The position numbers and the translations under genes were made by a program. Of a DNA stretch of 64,000 nt, positions 1-8,145 are shown one piece after another (positions within the stretch are counted from its first letter, which is position 1; the number at the start of each line of letters is the position of its first letter). This DNA is from Mesobacillus zeae (GTDB taxonomy: Bacteria > Bacillota > Bacilli > Bacillales > Cytobacillaceae): positions 1 to 64,000 of the forward strand of contig NZ_QWVT01000016.1 in NCBI RefSeq assembly GCF_003570705.1, written 5' to 3'. Under the pieces are notes generated by a model. That model did not search any database. It was not told the DNA's origin and worked only from the letters and a program-made list of their open reading frames with translations.

Positions 1-28
1 AAGCCGATATTTAGCAATCTACAGGAAT

Positions 29-197
29 GCTAACGGGTTCTTCGTTGAACAATAAATACTTAAAATAGCTTGGAAAATTTCCAAGCCATTTTTTTGTGTG
101 AATTATATTGTGAAATTTATTATTGAATTTATTGTGATTAGAGGTGTGATTTGATGTGTGCTTTACGTTTTTGCACCTCACAAGTGAACCCGTTAGC
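29..197. repeat. Element bounded by 12-bp inverted repeats
   Basis: The 12-mer GCTAACGGGTTC (29-40) is repeated as its exact reverse complement at 186-197. Between them lie an AATAAA-rich stretch and the hairpin at 68-95. Related words (AGCTAAC/GTTAGCT, TTCTTCACAAT, AATAAAGTTGTTT) recur near 7800-7990 and 63230-63430, so this is probably one copy of a dispersed, non-coding Bacillaceae repeat. The left part may continue outside the window. Confidence 0.45.
68..95 (+). terminator. Hairpin with T-run
   Basis: GCTTGGAAA pairs with TTTCCAAGC around a tiny loop and is followed by CCATTTTTTT. No gene upstream is visible in the window, so it would end something lying to the left or belong to the repeat that contains it. 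Confidence 0.45.
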
Positions 198-200
198 CTT

Positions 201-368
201 TTAGTTTGTCCGTCTCAGCCGAGGGTCATATCGATCGAGTCTTACAAGCATTTCGCTCAGTGCAATGGAGATGACTTCCCGTTCCTTAAATTCATTCGCA
301 GGCTTGGAATCATCTGAATTATCGTTTGCTAGTTGGTGAGATAAATATTCCTTTATTTTGTCGCACAT
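201..368 (-). CDS. Small hypothetical protein, possibly 5'-frameshifted
   Basis: The minus strand encodes 55 residues from ATG (366-368) ending RYDPRLRRTN-stop, with a coding-like acidic/basic pattern. The frame stays open further upstream to about 436 but has no start. A well-placed ATG at 404-406, preceded by AAAGGAGTGGGG, is in a different frame and would reach this frame only through a one-base shift in the A6 run at 395-400. The true start may therefore have been lost by an indel, or the annotated internal ATG may be used with a weak ribosome binding site. No family recognised. Confidence 0.45.
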   Translation of the reverse strand: MCDKIKEYLSHQLANDNSDDSKPANEFKEREVISIALSEMLVRLDRYDPRLRRTN

Positions 369-599
369 CCAGAGCTGGCAATCAGACAGTATAATTTTTT
401 GTGCATAGCCCCACTCCTTTATTGATTTATTACCCGTATGCCAGCATGATTAAAACGCCTCCTATACCTTTATCAGGCCCAATTACTTCCAATATCCCCA
501 AGTGTGACTTCCACATCCGCCAGTAATGCCCTTATTAATAATTCCCAGGTTTGTCTCATAGATATAGAAAAGCAAAGCAAAGACAAAAGGGGAGCCGTT

Positions 600-1931
600 A
601 TGAAAATATTAGTAAGAGGGCTGGCGGTTCTCGTGCTGGCCATGTTTCTTGGCGAGTGCGCCGAGTTCCTGATCAATATGATACTGGCAAGGGAGCTTGG
701 CGAAAGTGGAATTGGCCAGTATATGACCATTCTTCCGTCCATTTTCCTGATTATGCTTCTGGCAAGCTTTGAACTTCCGGCATCGGTATCAAAGCTCGTT
801 GCTGAAAAGGAAAAACGGTATCATCGCAGCCTGATCAAACATGCTTTTAGGATGACGATTATTTTTACAGCCTGCCTGTTTGCCGTTGCTGCCGCTGTCA
901 TTCCGTTTGTGCCTCTGTTCCAAAACTTTCACCCTATGCTTAAGTATGTAGTCCTGCTTCTTATCCCGCTCGTTTCGTTCTCCTCCATCGCGCGAGGCTA
1001 CTTTATGGGAAAAGAGCATATGGGGAAAATTGCTGTCTCTCATCTGCTTAGGCGAATCGTCCAGATGCTTCTGCTCGCATCCATTTATCAAGTGTTGGAA
1101 TTTGACCGGCCTACAGCACTCCTGATTGCATTTTGCACACTTGCTGCCAGTGAAGTGGCCGTTTTCCTGTATTTAATCTATTCATTTATCGTTTCCTATC
1201 AGGAAATCAAAAGAATGCCGGGTGAAAATATGTCTCCGGTGGTGGTGAGGAGGAGCCTTGCCGCTGTCTCCATTCCGACAACAGCTCTAAGGATTTTCCA
1301 TGCGCTTGCACATGCAGCCCAGCCGTTTTTAATCAAGTGGGCGTTAGTCCAGGCTGGGGTACCTGCAGAAATGGCAACAGAACAGTTTGGCATGGTTGCC
1401 GGGGTAGCTATGACAATTGGCACATTTCCGGCGTTCATTGCCCATTCCTTTATGATCATGCTGATCCCTGCGGTTGCCAAGCTGCACGCGGGAGCAGAAA
1501 GTTCGAAGCTTTTTCAGCTGCTGCAGCAGGTCATGCTCCTGACGCTTATTTATGGCCTTCCATCAGTAACGGTATTTTACTTCCTTGCAGAACCGCTCAC
1601 GAACCTGTTTTTTCACTCGAATCATTCAGCTTATTACTTACAGCTCCTTTGGCCCTATTTCTTGTTGCATTATTTTATTATTCCGATGCAGGCCTTCCTG
1701 ATAGGCCTAGGATTGATAAAAGATGCGTTCTTTCATACTTTTTGGTCGACCGTTGTTTCTTTTGTGGTCATCTATCTTCTTGGTGCAAGGCTGGAATGGG
1801 AAATGCCTGGTGTTATTATTGGCATGAATGCAGGGACTGTTTTGCTGGCGATGCTTCATTACATGACCATTTGCAAAAAAATTGGCGTGCCATGGACCCT
1901 GAGGCTCTCTGAGAAGAGATCATCTCTTTGA
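600..1931 (+). CDS. ykvU: SpoVB/YkvU-type polysaccharide/lipid flippase (MOP superfamily)
   Basis: A 443-residue integral membrane protein with about 12-14 hydrophobic segments. The N-terminus (MKILVRGLAVLVLAMFLG, then a conserved RELGESGIGQYM stretch near residue 28) is characteristic of the SpoVB-like branch of the MOP exporter superfamily, whose members flip lipid-linked sugars across the membrane. YkvU of B. subtilis, of nearly equal length, is a mother-cell sporulation gene, and the same role is inferred here. The start at 600 is chosen because AAAGGGGAG lies just upstream; the frame is open to 504 but that stretch has no ribosome binding site. It is followed by its own short terminator. 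It could also be a related SpoVB paralogue; the family call is firm and the symbol less so. Confidence 0.75.
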   Translation: MKILVRGLAVLVLAMFLGECAEFLINMILARELGESGIGQYMTILPSIFLIMLLASFELPASVSKLVAEKEKRYHRSLIKHAFRMTIIFTACLFAVAAAVIPFVPLFQNFHPMLKYVVLLLIPLVSFSSIARGYFMGKEHMGKIAVSHLLRRIVQMLLLASIYQVLEFDRPTALLIAFCTLAASEVAVFLYLIYSFIVSYQEIKRMPGENMSPVVVRRSLAAVSIPTTALRIFHALAHAAQPFLIKWALVQAGVPAEMATEQFGMVAGVAMTIGTFPAFIAHSFMIMLIPAVAKLHAGAESSKLFQLLQQVMLLTLIYGLPSVTVFYFLAEPLTNLFFHSNHSAYYLQLLWPYFLLHYFIIPMQAFLIGLGLIKDAFFHTFWSTVVSFVVIYLLGARLEWEMPGVIIGMNAGTVLLAMLHYMTICKKIGVPWTLRLSEKRSSL

Positions 1932-1950
1932 CCCTTTAAAGGGTTTTTTC
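1931..1950 (+). terminator. Short terminator after ykvU
   Basis: ACCCTTTAAAGGGT is a perfect palindrome followed by TTTTT, immediately after the ykvU stop. Confidence 0.5.
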
Positions 1951-1997
1951 TGTTTGCGGCGAAAGTATTCACTAGGACATTCGTCAGGAGGGATGCT

Positions 1998-2447
1998 ATG
2001 GACAAGATTCTTAGAGGCCACCATCTCCTATGTGTACACGGTTTCCGGGGAATGGGATACAGTCCCGGCTTTGTCAGGAGGATGGCTGAAATAGTAGCTG
2101 ACATAAGAGATGAAAGCAAAGATTTTTATATAAAAACAGTGGAAGCATTTGATGATGCCTGTATGGCCTGTCCGCATCAGGGCATGGAAGAATGTGAAGC
2201 AGGCGAAGGTTCTAATGAGCATGTACTAGAGATGGATGGGAGAGTGCTCCGTCATTTAGGACTTCAGCATGGAAAAAGTTATTTGAAATCGGAACTTATT
2301 CTTTTGACTGCAGAAAAGGTGATTCCTGATGATCTGGACACACTTTGTGCAAATTGTTCATGGCTGTCATATGGAGTCTGTAAGAAAGGAATTGCGGATT
2401 TAAGGAAGAAGCATAGCAAGGGTGGGGTGTTTGACGAGCGGTCATGA
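1998..2447 (+). CDS. DUF1284 family protein (cysteine-rich)
   Basis: 149 residues starting at ATG after a good CAGGAGGG site. The N-terminal LRGHHLLCVHGFRGMGYS is the hallmark of DUF1284. Two cysteine clusters follow: CMACPHQGMEEC (about residues 55-66) and CANCSWLSYGVC (about 117-128), consistent with metal or iron-sulfur binding. The biochemical function is unknown. It stands alone between the ykvU terminator and the convergent membrane gene. Confidence 0.8.
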   Translation: MDKILRGHHLLCVHGFRGMGYSPGFVRRMAEIVADIRDESKDFYIKTVEAFDDACMACPHQGMEECEAGEGSNEHVLEMDGRVLRHLGLQHGKSYLKSELILLTAEKVIPDDLDTLCANCSWLSYGVCKKGIADLRKKHSKGGVFDERS

Positions 2448-2469
2448 AGTTCATCTGCTGCAGGGCGGG

Positions 2470-2498
2470 AAAAATAAAAAGCCTGCTGCAGCAGACTT
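2470..2498 (-). terminator. Terminator of the TrkA-C membrane protein gene
   Basis: On the minus strand AAGTCTGCTG/CAGCAGGCTT folds into a tight stem followed by TTTTTATTTTT. It lies between the convergent DUF1284 and TrkA-C genes. Confidence 0.65.
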
Positions 2499-2536
2499 CA
2501 AGTAAGACCGCGACTGGCAACAAGTTGCGAATTCTA

Positions 2537-3238
2537 TTAACCAGAATTACCCTCATCGCCAACCTGCTGGTTGATGATTTCCTCCGGGAATGTCGCTCTG
2601 ATATGTTCCCGGTTTCCGTACAGAATAGCCCTGTCTCCGGGATGAAGCTTTGTTTTGTTAGCCTCATTCCGTATCTTCAAGTCGCCTCTTCCAATGAAGA
2701 GAACATTAATGTCTTTACTGTTCCCGATGAGCTGCCTGAATGTTTGCTCTATTAATTCAGAATTTTCATGTACTGATATCTCGGCTATTTCATCTTCTTC
2801 ACCGAATAATATCACATCTGAAACTGGCAAATCGGCAATATTGTAATTCTTTTTGAGTTCGCTTTTGAACATTTTTCCCAGCCTTTTTTTAATGCGGGGG
2901 ATTTTAAGAAAAAGTGTGATGCCAAGCAGTGCCGCAGCAATATAACCAATTTCCATGGCAAAAAAGTTATCCGAAAGCATACTGCTGATTGCGGAAATGA
3001 TAACGGCGAGGGAAAAAGCGCCAAAAAGGATGAGGAAGGCCCCGAGCCTTCGTCTGATGGGATGGTCGATGATCAATTCGGACTCACCTGTCGTAAATCC
3101 GGTACCTGTCAGCATAGAAATTACCTGGAATCTTGCTACGTTGTGGTCAAGCCCTGTCGCGATGAAGAGAATGACATTGATTTCGATCACTGCGAAGACA
3201 ATCGCAAAGTAGATCAGCATGAATAATATACCCATCAT
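2537..3238 (-). CDS. Membrane protein with C-terminal TrkA-C (RCK_C) domain
   Basis: 233 residues, start ATG after GGAGGCACA. The N-terminal third carries about three to four transmembrane segments (MMGILFMLIYFAIVFAVIE; GAFLILFGAFSLAVIISA; MEIGYIAAALLGITLF). The C-terminal ~80 residues (from about 145) fit an RCK_C/TrkA-C fold: a beta-rich SVHENSELIEQTFRQL followed by KTKLHPGDRAILYGNREHI. Such domains bind small regulators, often nucleotides or c-di-AMP, in potassium channels and antiporters. The protein is too short to be a complete transporter itself, so a regulatory or sensing role in ion homeostasis is inferred. Confidence 0.7.
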   Translation of the reverse strand: MMGILFMLIYFAIVFAVIEINVILFIATGLDHNVARFQVISMLTGTGFTTGESELIIDHPIRRRLGAFLILFGAFSLAVIISAISSMLSDNFFAMEIGYIAAALLGITLFLKIPRIKKRLGKMFKSELKKNYNIADLPVSDVILFGEEDEIAEISVHENSELIEQTFRQLIGNSKDINVLFIGRGDLKIRNEANKTKLHPGDRAILYGNREHIRATFPEEIINQQVGDEGNSG

Positions 3239-3263
3239 TGTGCCTCCAATTTAGAACGGACAT

Positions 3264-3291
3264 AAAGAAGCCCGGGAGGATTACTCCCAGG
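3264..3291 (-). terminator. Terminator of small membrane protein gene
   Basis: On the minus strand CCTGGGAG/CTCCCGGG forms an 8-bp stem (one G-T pair) followed by CTTCTTTATG, just after the stop of the 91-residue gene. Confidence 0.55.
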
Positions 3292-3297
3292 AAAGGA

Positions 3298-3573
3298 TTA
3301 CTTTTGTTGAATGTTTTCATTATAATAATTGACTCCGTACATCGAACCTTCACTGACCATCTTATTGTCCTCTACATCGAGAGGGTCAGGGTTTCCTGCC
3401 TTCTGGACTGGAAGGACAGTTGTTTTGCCTGATTTCATGGACATTACTTTTTCCTTTGCGTTCGTGGTGAGCTGTTTGATTTTATTTATATTCTCTTTTG
3501 GTTTCATTGCCATCCAGATAGCTGCCGCGCCGACTCCCAATAGAACATATGGCTTAAGTGAATTTGTTTGCAT
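3298..3573 (-). CDS. Small membrane-anchored hypothetical protein
   Basis: 91 residues from ATG preceded by AAAGGAGGAACAAAC, a strong ribosome binding site. One N-terminal hydrophobic segment (YVLLGVGAAAIWMAM, residues 9-23) is followed by a lysine-rich helix and a hydrophilic tail ending in YGVNYYNENIQQK. The layout resembles YtxH-type small proteins but I cannot assign a family. It stands alone with its own terminator. Confidence 0.6.
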   Translation of the reverse strand: MQTNSLKPYVLLGVGAAAIWMAMKPKENINKIKQLTTNAKEKVMSMKSGKTTVLPVQKAGNPDPLDVEDNKMVSEGSMYGVNYYNENIQQK

Positions 3574-3807
3574 GTTTGTTCCTCCTTTATTGAATACCCT
3601 ATCTAATGGTCATTCATGCTGTGTGGATCAGGGGACTTCTCCCGTCTTGTATTATTGTTTTTACCCGGGAATACAAGCAGGGAAACATTAAAATAAGGTA
3701 ACAGCTTTGTTTCACAAATATCGTGTCCAGTTCGCCCAGGCCCTAACCGTTCCTGATAGGAATAGCTGGATGTTAATCTCATGATAAACTGGGGAATATA
3801 ATGAGAA

Positions 3808-4770
3808 ATGGAAAGCAAAGTAGGGAATACAATGAGTACATTTAATCAGGGAAAATGGAAATGGTATCATGTTTCACTAGATAAGCTTGCTGAAATCGAT
3901 CATTTAATGAAAAAGCATCCAGGCTGCGAGATGTGGATAAACGAAGTGGAACATCGAAAATCCAATAGTCTTAGAGTTGACTCAAGGGTGGAAGGCGGAG
4001 AATTCATCTGGGGTTCGCTCGTGTACCAGCAAGACGTAGAGAGCAGGGAAGACTATAATCTGTTCCATTTTTATTTGACTAGAGATTTCTTTATCACTGT
4101 CGATTTAAAGCTTCCTCTTTTGGAGAAAAGCGACTTTGGAGAGGTCCAGAAACAAATGGACCACGCTGATAATGCGGTGGAAGGATTTTTTATCCTGATT
4201 GGGGAGATTCTCAATGACTATCTCGACAGAATTGATTTGTTCGAAGACCGGCTCCACGGTCTGCTGTGGAAAGTGAAGAAACAGAACAACCTCAAGATTC
4301 TCGAGAGAATTTATGACAATAGGCACGAACTGCTTATATGGAAAAACTTGATGATTCCCATAACTGAACTAAAGCTTGCTGCTGAGGAAGCTTTTGGCGA
4401 TTCTATCAGCGAAGGGCGTGAATTCAAACGGACAGCGAGGAGATTGACTCGGGGGAGGATTGTTATTCAGGAGTATCAGCAGGAGATTGACACACTGATT
4501 GATCTTGAGGAAGTTGTTTCTTCCCATAGAGGGAACGAAATTATGAAAACCCTCACGGTAATGACGATTATGTTTACACCAGTGATGGCATGGGGCGCCT
4601 TATGGGGAATGAACTTTAAGCTCATGCCTGAATTAGGATGGAAGTTTGGTTATGTTTTAGCTATAGGATTGATTGTCCTATCCACGGTCGGTTTATATGT
4701 CTATTTAAAAATGAAAGGCTGGATCGGGGATATTTTAAAAGGGAAAAAGAATAATTCTTTCTTTGAATAA
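3808..4770 (+). CDS. yfjQ: CorA-family divalent cation transporter (YfjQ-like)
   Basis: 320 residues. A long soluble N-terminal domain and helix is followed by two C-terminal transmembrane segments (TLTVMTIMFTPVMAWGAL and FGYVLAIGLIVLSTVGLYVYL). The first ends in the CorA signature GMN (here WGMNFKLMPE, about residue 270), which forms the outer mouth of the pore, so magnesium or another divalent cation is the likely substrate. Length and sequence fit B. subtilis YfjQ (319 aa). The start is ambiguous: ATG 3808, used here, has GGGG 13 bases upstream; ATG 3832 (MSTFNQGKWKW) has GGGA five bases upstream and is an equally good alternative. Confidence 0.85.
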   Translation: MESKVGNTMSTFNQGKWKWYHVSLDKLAEIDHLMKKHPGCEMWINEVEHRKSNSLRVDSRVEGGEFIWGSLVYQQDVESREDYNLFHFYLTRDFFITVDLKLPLLEKSDFGEVQKQMDHADNAVEGFFILIGEILNDYLDRIDLFEDRLHGLLWKVKKQNNLKILERIYDNRHELLIWKNLMIPITELKLAAEEAFGDSISEGREFKRTARRLTRGRIVIQEYQQEIDTLIDLEEVVSSHRGNEIMKTLTVMTIMFTPVMAWGALWGMNFKLMPELGWKFGYVLAIGLIVLSTVGLYVYLKMKGWIGDILKGKKNNSFFE

Positions 4771-4783
4771 GCAGCCGTAAAAA

Positions 4784-4812
4784 AAAATCGCCTTTATTCC
4801 AGGCGATTTTTT
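4784..4812. terminator. Bidirectional terminator between corA gene and DUF3243 remnant
   Basis: AAAAATCGCCT and AGGCGATTTTT pair perfectly around TTATTCC, giving U-tracts in both directions. Confidence 0.85.
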
Positions 4813-4819
4813 ACTGTCC

Positions 4820-5090
4820 TTATTCAGCTATTTTAACGAGCATATGTGCAAACTTGTGCTGTTCTTCTTCTGTACCGCTTTCCACAATTCTCTCAAAAGG
4901 TGTTCTTCGCGGTTTCGCGGCTCTACTTTCTCTGCAAGGTAGCCGGCAACCTTTTGCGCAGTCGCGGCAACTGTTCTTCATTTAGCCCAGCCGTTCTTCC
5001 AAGCTGGATTCGCTTATGGAGGTAGGACTTGAATTCTCCGAAATTGAATTTCATCCGCGCGTCCGCTGTCCATACGGTCAAGAGTTACTT
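4820..5090 (-). pseudogene. DUF3243 protein gene broken by three frameshifts
   Basis: The minus strand encodes, in successive frames, LDRMDSGRADEI, then NFGEFKSYLHKRIQLGRTAG and LNEEQL, then VAATAQKVAGYLAEKVEPRN and REEHLLRELWK, then GTEEEQHKFAHMLVKIAE-stop (4820-4822). Joined together these make a complete DUF3243 (YmfJ-like) protein of about 85-90 residues. Frameshifts lie near 5040, 4960 and 4870, and no start codon remains in the first frame. The gene is clearly dead, yet it keeps the terminator at 4784-4812. Confidence 0.8.
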
Positions 5091-5139
5091 CTGTAAAAAG
5101 ACAATTAAGTTATTTAATTTTAAAACCTAAAACAAGCAT

Positions 5140-5167
5140 AACCCCGTTCTAAATTTAGGACGGGGTT
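5140..5167. terminator. Long near-perfect hairpin (possible terminator)
   Basis: AACCCCGT and ACGGGGTT enclose CTAAATTTAG, itself palindromic, giving a 14-bp near-continuous stem. The flank is AAAATATAG, so the U-tract is poor. It lies in a 500-base gene-free region upstream of the DUF3243 remnant. Confidence 0.4.
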
Positions 5168-5515
5168 AAAATATAGTTGTTTAATTTTCGATATAAGATA
5201 CTTCACTGCACTTAAAAATATAACAATAAAGTCGTTTGAAAATCTAAGGTTTATTCAACAATAGCGCCTGATTATTAAAGATCATTATTCAAATCTTATT
5301 GAAGAAAAGCCCCCTTTAGTGTAAGTACATCTTTTCACATTTAATCTAAATCAAACTCAAACTTAAAACCTGCAAGTTTGCTTATCAAATACGTTTCTGA
5401 AGTCCTTTTTCGTTGGGCACATGAAACTGGACATATTTTAAAGAATCCAGTTGCAACAATATATTATGTCTTCTAGTTTGAATACCCTCTTTTTAACTTT
5501 AGTAATGAAAATAAT

Positions 5516-5557
5516 CCGATATTATGCAACTCTGTACAAAAAGCTGCATAATATCGG
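5516..5557. repeat. 13-bp perfect inverted repeat
   Basis: CCGATATTATGCA (5516-5528) and TGCATAATATCGG (5545-5557) are exact reverse complements separated by 16 bases. There is no T-run after it. It may be the stem of an RNA hairpin or the ends of a very small mobile repeat; the word AGCCGATAT also occurs at 2, 58782 and 63378. Confidence 0.5.
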
Positions 5558-5615
5558 CTCTAAGGATTTTATACGTTATAGAAGATTAGCTTTTCGTTAC
5601 ATTAACAGAGCCTTT

Positions 5616-6863
5616 CTAATTAAAAATTATAGGAAAAGTAAATGTAACGAAAGCTGCCCAAAGTCCGTAGGCCGGCAAATACTTAGTAACGGCATCTTGG
5701 ATAGTTGAAGGTCCGGATTTGTTTTGTAGAAAACGCATATAGGAGAGCATAATCCAAATTAGATTTGCCCAGATAAGTATGTTTACTCCTAAAGCAGCAA
5801 GTCTATTAGGCGTAATCCCATAAGAAGAAAGTCTGAACACGATGGCTGACAAAGCCACACTGTCAATGATAAGCGCAAGAACAATTAAGGCAAAATTTAT
5901 ATAATCTGAAATGTTCTTTTTCTCGTCTGAGTCGCTCTCGGTAATGGAAAATATGGTAACGGCCAATACACCAAGGAGTATTCCGTTGAAGGCTATCAGG
6001 AAATTGCGGTCCAAGAATGGATTTTTTCCGACCCATATAACCGTTATAAGATAGACCAACAATGTGACCAGGACAAGAGGACTAAAAATTTTAGCTATAT
6101 ATGGTGTAATATTCTTAGCAAGTTTAAGATTCATTGATACCAGGTATGCAGCCACAATAGCGAGAGCGGCAGCACCAAATAAAACGACATTACTAAAATA
6201 GAATTCTTCTATATCCAAGCCAACAAAGCTAAATAACTGCATGGTTAATGCTGCTAGTACCATTCCGCTAACTGCCATGCTGGCGTAGAGAATACAATAT
6301 TCCAAATTAAATTTAATATAGGCTAATCTTGTACTGCCTTTTGAATATTCATTTCCTGTAAATGCAAGCCCTACCAATACCCATAAGAATATGGGAAAGT
6401 GTAAATAAGCAAGGATAATACTGTCTTTATAATTTAATGGCAGCATATTAAGATAAAACCCGGAAATTAGGAACAACGCTGCAAGGGAATAAATAACACT
6501 TTTTTTCGGAGTATTATTGTAAACAAAATAGGCAGCAATAAAGGGAATTATACCAAATGCCAGGTTAATTGAAGCAATTGCTTCCTGTTCGACAAAATGG
6601 AAAATGATCCTGGTGCTTATCCCGGCCAGAATGGCTAAAATGCCCATGAATAAGAAACCTTTTTGAAGCAAGGAAGATTTTTCTGTATTTGCCGTCTCCT
6701 TGAAATGCAATCTTTCATACCAAACGCCAAGAACCTGAGAATCAGGATTTTGTTCCCATGCGTGTGAGAATGACTTTTTAAAAGTTTTCGGGTCTTTTCT
6801 ATACATTCTCTCCAGCTCATGAGGGTTAGTAATATTTTCAATAATCAAATTGTTAATGTTCAT
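5616..6863 (-). CDS. Polytopic membrane protein of unknown function
   Basis: 415 residues, start ATG after AGGGGAGGTATAACT. A conserved-looking soluble N-terminus of about 70 residues (NPHELERMYRKDPKTFKKSF; WEQNPDSQVLGVWYERL) is followed by about ten transmembrane segments and a C-terminus ending in TFPIIFN. I do not recognise a transporter signature; it resembles large DUF-type membrane proteins (DUF4153-like). It is the third gene of an operon with DUF2975 and XRE genes (47-base gap), so it is probably co-regulated by that small XRE protein. Confidence 0.7.
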   Translation of the reverse strand: MNINNLIIENITNPHELERMYRKDPKTFKKSFSHAWEQNPDSQVLGVWYERLHFKETANTEKSSLLQKGFLFMGILAILAGISTRIIFHFVEQEAIASINLAFGIIPFIAAYFVYNNTPKKSVIYSLAALFLISGFYLNMLPLNYKDSIILAYLHFPIFLWVLVGLAFTGNEYSKGSTRLAYIKFNLEYCILYASMAVSGMVLAALTMQLFSFVGLDIEEFYFSNVVLFGAAALAIVAAYLVSMNLKLAKNITPYIAKIFSPLVLVTLLVYLITVIWVGKNPFLDRNFLIAFNGILLGVLAVTIFSITESDSDEKKNISDYINFALIVLALIIDSVALSAIVFRLSSYGITPNRLAALGVNILIWANLIWIMLSYMRFLQNKSGPSTIQDAVTKYLPAYGLWAAFVTFTFPIIFN

Positions 6864-6910
6864 AGTTATACCTCCCCTAATAATTGTTATATTAAGTTTC
6901 CTTGATTCAT

Positions 6911-7126
6911 TTAACTATCTTCGTCACTTTTGTATTCTAAAATATCTCCAGGCTGACATTCTAAAGCCTTACAAATTGCCTCTAAAGTGGATAATCGAAT
7001 CGCTTTTGCCTTTCCATTTTTCAATATAGAAAGGTTCGCCATTGTTATTCCAACCTTCTCCGAAAGTTCTGTTACGCTCATTTTCCCTTTTGCTAACATC
7101 ACATCAATATTGATTATAATTGCCAT
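6911..7126 (-). CDS. YozG-type XRE/HTH_26 transcriptional regulator
   Basis: 71 residues made of one Cro/C1 helix-turn-helix: KMSVTELSEKVGITMANLSI then KAIRLSTLEAICKALECQPG and DILEY. This compact form, without a sensor domain, is typical of regulators paired with DUF2975 membrane proteins (YozG with YoaS in B. subtilis). The start follows GAGGTGAATAACA, which overlaps the upstream stop, so the two genes are translationally close (11-base gap). It probably regulates its own operon. Confidence 0.85.
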   Translation of the reverse strand: MAIIINIDVMLAKGKMSVTELSEKVGITMANLSILKNGKAKAIRLSTLEAICKALECQPGDILEYKSDEDS

Positions 7127-7137
7127 TGTTATTCACC

Positions 7138-7620
7138 TCAGACCGTTAAATCATTTTCTGATTTGATATTAATTGCTTCTTGTAAAAGTTTTTGGAGAAC
7201 AGCCGCAAAGACTGCGATAACCATCGAAGCAAAAGGAACAACCAATCCGACAAAGATAACTCCTGGTGCGTCGTCTACTTCCGCAAAGATATAGAAGAGA
7301 GGCCAAACTAGCACATGCAAAATACTGATTTTGATGGCACAGTATTTGATTTTCTTTAAAGCTTTTACAGATAAATCGGAGAAAGCTTTATTTTTGTCAA
7401 TATAGCGTAAGAGTTTGAAAGCCTGATACAAAGCAAAGTAAAAAGGTATCGCCGATGCATCAAAAGCGATGAAAACGAGATATTTTATAAAAGCAAACTC
7501 TGGAAGCAATTTTGCTGCAAGATTCGCCATCTCAGGCACCAAAAAGATGCACAGAGCAAGAACTGGGACTCCTAAAAGAATAACAGCTATTTTTAAAACC
7601 AACGTTGTTACTTTTTCCAT
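7138..7620 (-). CDS. DUF2975 membrane protein (YoaS-like)
   Basis: 160 residues with four transmembrane segments (TLVLKIAVILLGVPVLALCI; YLVFIAFDASAIPFYFALY; a third around ISILHVLVWPLFYIF; and VIFVGLVVPFASMVIAVFAA), including the DUF2975 phrase YIDKNKAFSDLSVKALKKIK. Same length as B. subtilis YoaS. First gene of the operon; start ATG after AAGTGAGGTACTTTTT. Function unknown; it is often proposed to work with the adjacent small XRE regulator. Confidence 0.85.
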   Translation of the reverse strand: MEKVTTLVLKIAVILLGVPVLALCIFLVPEMANLAAKLLPEFAFIKYLVFIAFDASAIPFYFALYQAFKLLRYIDKNKAFSDLSVKALKKIKYCAIKISILHVLVWPLFYIFAEVDDAPGVIFVGLVVPFASMVIAVFAAVLQKLLQEAINIKSENDLTV

Positions 7621-7732
7621 AAAAAGTACCTCACTTATTTATTCTGATTTTGATTTTAATATATATTTTATCGTTTTGCAATAAATTTTTATTAATTTAA
7701 ATAACATTTTTATTGTAGGTTTTTGTTTCAAG

Positions 7733-7768
7733 CAAAAATAAAAAGCATTCCTCATTCAAAGAAATGCT
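7733..7768 (-). terminator. Hairpin with U-tract on the minus strand
   Basis: AGCATT/AATGCT stem, followed on the minus strand by TTTTTATTTTT. It sits about 110 bases upstream of the DUF2975 operon, so it would insulate that operon from transcription arriving from the right. Confidence 0.5.
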
Positions 7769-7794
7769 CTATAACTTTAAACCATTAAATTTAT

Positions 7795-7925
7795 AACTTG
7801 TACAGCTAACCTGCCAGTTAGCTTAAGTACGTTTCTTCACAATATTCTCTATATGCTTTAACAGAAATATCTAATTTTCTTATTAAGTGTTATTCCATAA
7901 AATGGCCCGATTGTTGAATAACATG
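7795..7925. repeat. Copy of dispersed non-coding repeat
   Basis: It contains an AGCTAAC...GTTAGCT inverted repeat (7803-7823), TTAAGTACGTTTCTTCACAA and CCCGATTGTTGAATAACATG. Related words are present at 29-200, 5240-5340 and 63390-63420. No coding frame; it resembles a decayed intergenic repeat common in bacilli. Confidence 0.45.
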
Positions 7926-7992
7926 ACTGGCGTTTTTTAAACAACTTTATTATGTTTTAAACGACTTTATTGTAAATTAAACAACTTTATTA
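7921..7992. repeat. 20-bp periodic array, core ACAACTTTATTAT
   Basis: Units begin at exactly 7921 (degenerate), 7941, 7961 and 7981. The three good units start ACAACTTTAT, ACGACTTTAT, ACAACTTTAT, and units end in TTAA. The reverse complement (AATAAAGTTGTTT) is the core of the 20-bp array at 63221-63300. Confidence 0.8.
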
Positions 7993-8067
7993 TCTCTGTA
8001 CAACTTCTACTTTGCTGGTGGCTACTTCGCCGTTTTTATTGATCATATGTTCTTTTTCCATCTTCAT
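7990..8067 (-). CDS. Very small hypothetical protein (25 aa)
   Basis: Begins MKMEKEHMINKNGEVATSKV and ends EVVQR, preceded by AAAAGGAGGAGATGAAG (a very strong ribosome binding site). Its stop codon lies inside the 20-bp repeat array, so the 3' end may have been replaced by the array. No family recognised; the excellent SD and coding-like composition are the only support. Confidence 0.4.
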   Translation of the reverse strand: MKMEKEHMINKNGEVATSKVEVVQR

Positions 8068-8145
8068 CTCCTCCTTTTAATCTATTTAATAGCCTGCCAG
8101 GAAGGAGGAGAAACCGCAGTGAGCACATTGAGAGCCTACAACATT

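Larger units (their letters stand above)
5091..5615. other. Gene-free AT-rich stretch with repeat words
   Basis: No coding frame is credible here. It contains the hairpin at 5140-5167, single copies of the AATAAAGTNGTTT word near 5175 and 5227 that forms arrays elsewhere, the words TTCAACAATAGCGCC and TTATTGAAGAAAAG shared with the repeats near 7800 and 63400, and a 13-bp inverted repeat at 5516-5557. It looks like decayed dispersed repeats. Confidence 0.5.

Noticed and set aside
5451-5708. 85-codon + strand frame
   Set aside because: Overlaps an inverted repeat and the end of the minus-strand membrane gene; no ribosome binding site and no protein-like pattern.
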